From NCBI GenBank assembly GCA_034433615.1, contig DAOUAJ010000108.1, positions 1 through 38,686 on the forward strand: a stretch of DNA of 38,686 nt. The letters run 5' to 3'. The notes under the pieces were generated by a model. The model was not told the origin of the DNA, did not search any database, and was given only the letters and a program-made list of their open reading frames with translations. The position numbers were made by a program, and so were the translations under genes. Positions within the stretch are counted from its first letter, which is position 1, and each line of letters begins with the position of its first letter. This document shows, one piece after another, positions 37,832 through 38,686 of this stretch. The stretch comes from DAOUAJ01 sp034433615. Its GTDB lineage: Bacteria; Chloroflexota; Anaerolineae; DUEN01.

Positions 37832-38686
37832 CTAGATGCTGCCCACCCCTTGCCTTCCGTTCGGGGAGCTCTGCTCCTCTAGGGGGGGACGAGGGGGCGA
37901 GGGGATGTGGCACTCTGGCACTTCCCGCTTCACAGTCTTCGCTTTGGGGATCAGCCGGCCGGCGAAGGAGTTCAGCAGCACCGTGCTTACGCTCAGCACC
38001 ATGGCCACCATGGCCCACACCGGGTGCACCAGCCCCGTCGTCGCCAGGGGCACTCCAATGCCGTTGAAGCTGAAGGCTAGAATGAGGTTCTGCACCGTCT
38101 TCCGGTAAGAGTTACGACCGATGTGATACGCGTCCACCACGCCCCCCAGACGGTCTCGCACCAGGATCACGTCCGCCGACTCGATAGCGATGTCCGTACC
38201 GGCGCCGATGGCCACCCCCACATCGGCCTGCATCAAGGCCGGGGCGTCGTTGATGCCGTCGCCCACCATGGCCACCCGGTACCCTCGGGCCTGGAGTTCC
38301 CGCACCTTCTCCGCTTTCTCGTTCGGCAGCACCTCGGCGAGCACCTTCTCGATGCCCACCGCGGCGGCCACGGCGTGAGCGGTGCGTGCGTTGTCGCCGG
38401 TGATCATAATCGGCACCAGGCCCGCCGCTTTTATGCGCGCGATGGCTTCCCGGGCGGCCTCCTTCAGCGTGTCGGCGATGGCAATCAGTCCCAGGTCCCA
38501 GGCCTCAGGTCTCACATCTTGACTGGAGACCTGAGACGTAGGGCGTGAGACGGCCAGGAACATCACCGTCTTGCCGTCCTGCTCCAGGGCCTCCGCCTGC
38601 GGCAACAGGGGAGCAATGTCCACTCCCCGCTCGCGCATCAGCTTGCGGTTGCCCAAAAGGATGCGGCGCCCCTCAAAGGTCGCCTC
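37832..38686 (-). CDS. Second copper P-type ATPase, C-terminal part only
   Basis: Open from the window edge: about 284 residues covering the end of the nucleotide domain (EGRRILLGNRKLM, MITGDNARTAHAVA), GDGINDAPALMQADVGVAIG, and the last two helices (FNGIGVPLATTGLVHPVWAM). The 5' part lies past 38686. Residues encoded by 38491-38553 (SRPTSQVSSQDVRPEAWDLG) replace the short VDG loop normal here and are repeat-derived. The C-terminal tail PECHIPSPPRPPLEEQSS is also repeat-encoded. Confidence 0.92.
   Translation of the reverse strand, partial: EATFEGRRILLGNRKLMRERGVDIAPLLPQAEALEQDGKTVMFLAVSRPTSQVSSQDVRPEAWDLGLIAIADTLKEAAREAIARIKAAGLVPIMITGDNARTAHAVAAAVGIEKVLAEVLPNEKAEKVRELQARGYRVAMVGDGINDAPALMQADVGVAIGAGTDIAIESADVILVRDRLGGVVDAYHIGRNSYRKTVQNLILAFSFNGIGVPLATTGLVHPVWAMVAMVLSVSTVLLNSFAGRLIPKAKTVKREVPECHIPSPPRPPLEEQSSPNGRQGVGSI
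37841..37910 (-). repeat. CCCCTC/GAGGGG foldback at the end of the second copper ATPase
   Basis: On the plus strand CCCACCCCTTGCCTTCCGTT then CTCTAGGGGGGGACGAGGGG: complementary arms around GGAGCTCTGCTCC. It encodes the ATPase tail and separates it from the HMA domain. Same type as 14409 and 20799. Confidence 0.6.
38491..38553 (-). repeat. CTCAGGTCTC/GAGACCTGAG foldback inside second copper ATPase
   Basis: CTCAGGTCTC (from about 38504) pairs perfectly with GAGACCTGAG (about 38526-38535); flanking CCAGGTCCCAGG and GGCGTGAGACGG words extend it. It is read in frame in the ATPase. Confidence 0.75.

Overview
The window is a high-GC bacterial chromosome segment. It most resembles a Chloroflexota (Anaerolineae/Thermoflexia-like) genome, which I infer from the gene mix: a short-CcoN cbb3-type oxidase, a fused b6-type cytochrome b, HdrD/NarI-like modules, YeiH with a tiny membrane partner, YHS and copper proteins, and very abundant foldback intergenic repeats. 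No rRNA or tRNA gene was recognised. Gene density is high and almost everything from 1983 to 37562 reads on the + strand. The exceptions are an edge-truncated sensor kinase (1-1337), a TerC-type gene under a manganese riboswitch (27996-29167), a short zinc-ribbon ORF, and a copper ATPase/HMA pair at the right end.

Layout. (1) 1-1337: sensor histidine kinase, minus, followed by a 650-base region with two promoters and a run of hairpins ending in a terminator. (2) 1983-4776: sulfur reduction (siroheme sulfite/nitrite reductase, a small unknown protein, APS/PAPS reductase). (3) 4763-7497: cbb3-type oxidase (CcoN, CcoO, CcoS, a heme-less CcoP-like anchor, and a 135-aa membrane protein). (4) 7516-10256: NitT/TauT-type ABC importer. 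(5) 10584-13756: thiol/sulfur enzymes (AhpD-like, rhodanese, MetE-like, OsmC). (6) 13857-21206: an electron-transfer cluster with Rieske protein, propeller lipoprotein, b6-type cytochrome b, pentaheme cytochrome c, NarI/HdrE-like membrane protein, HdrD/DsrK-like Fe-S protein and diheme cytochrome c. (7) 21440-27062: YeiH-type putative sulfate exporter with a 43-aa partner, siroheme synthesis (CysG N-domain, SUMT), a response regulator in the same open frame as SUMT, and its sensor kinase. (8) 27198-31682: methyltransferase, TerC, LysM-L,D-transpeptidase, YHS protein, Lgt-like protein. (9) 31848-38686: copper and thiol-redox locus (two Cu P-type ATPases, cupredoxin, CcdA, TlpA, second Lgt-like protein, HMA protein).

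How it fits together. Siroheme made by the 23-25 kb genes would serve the reductase at 2-3.6 kb. APS reductase would feed it sulfite, and YeiH may export sulfate or a related anion. The copper, CcdA, TlpA and YHS genes would support assembly of the cbb3-type oxidase and c-type cytochromes. The Rieske/b/c plus HdrDE-like cluster looks like a quinol-linked complex joined to a disulfide- or sulfur-converting Fe-S module. That linkage is inference.

The most striking feature is at DNA level. About ten unrelated families of short degenerate-word foldback repeats occupy most gene junctions. Several lie inside reading frames without breaking them (pentaheme cytochrome, both Cu-ATPases, HdrD-like protein, permease, lipoprotein, diheme cytochrome), and several supply the stop codon of the gene before them.
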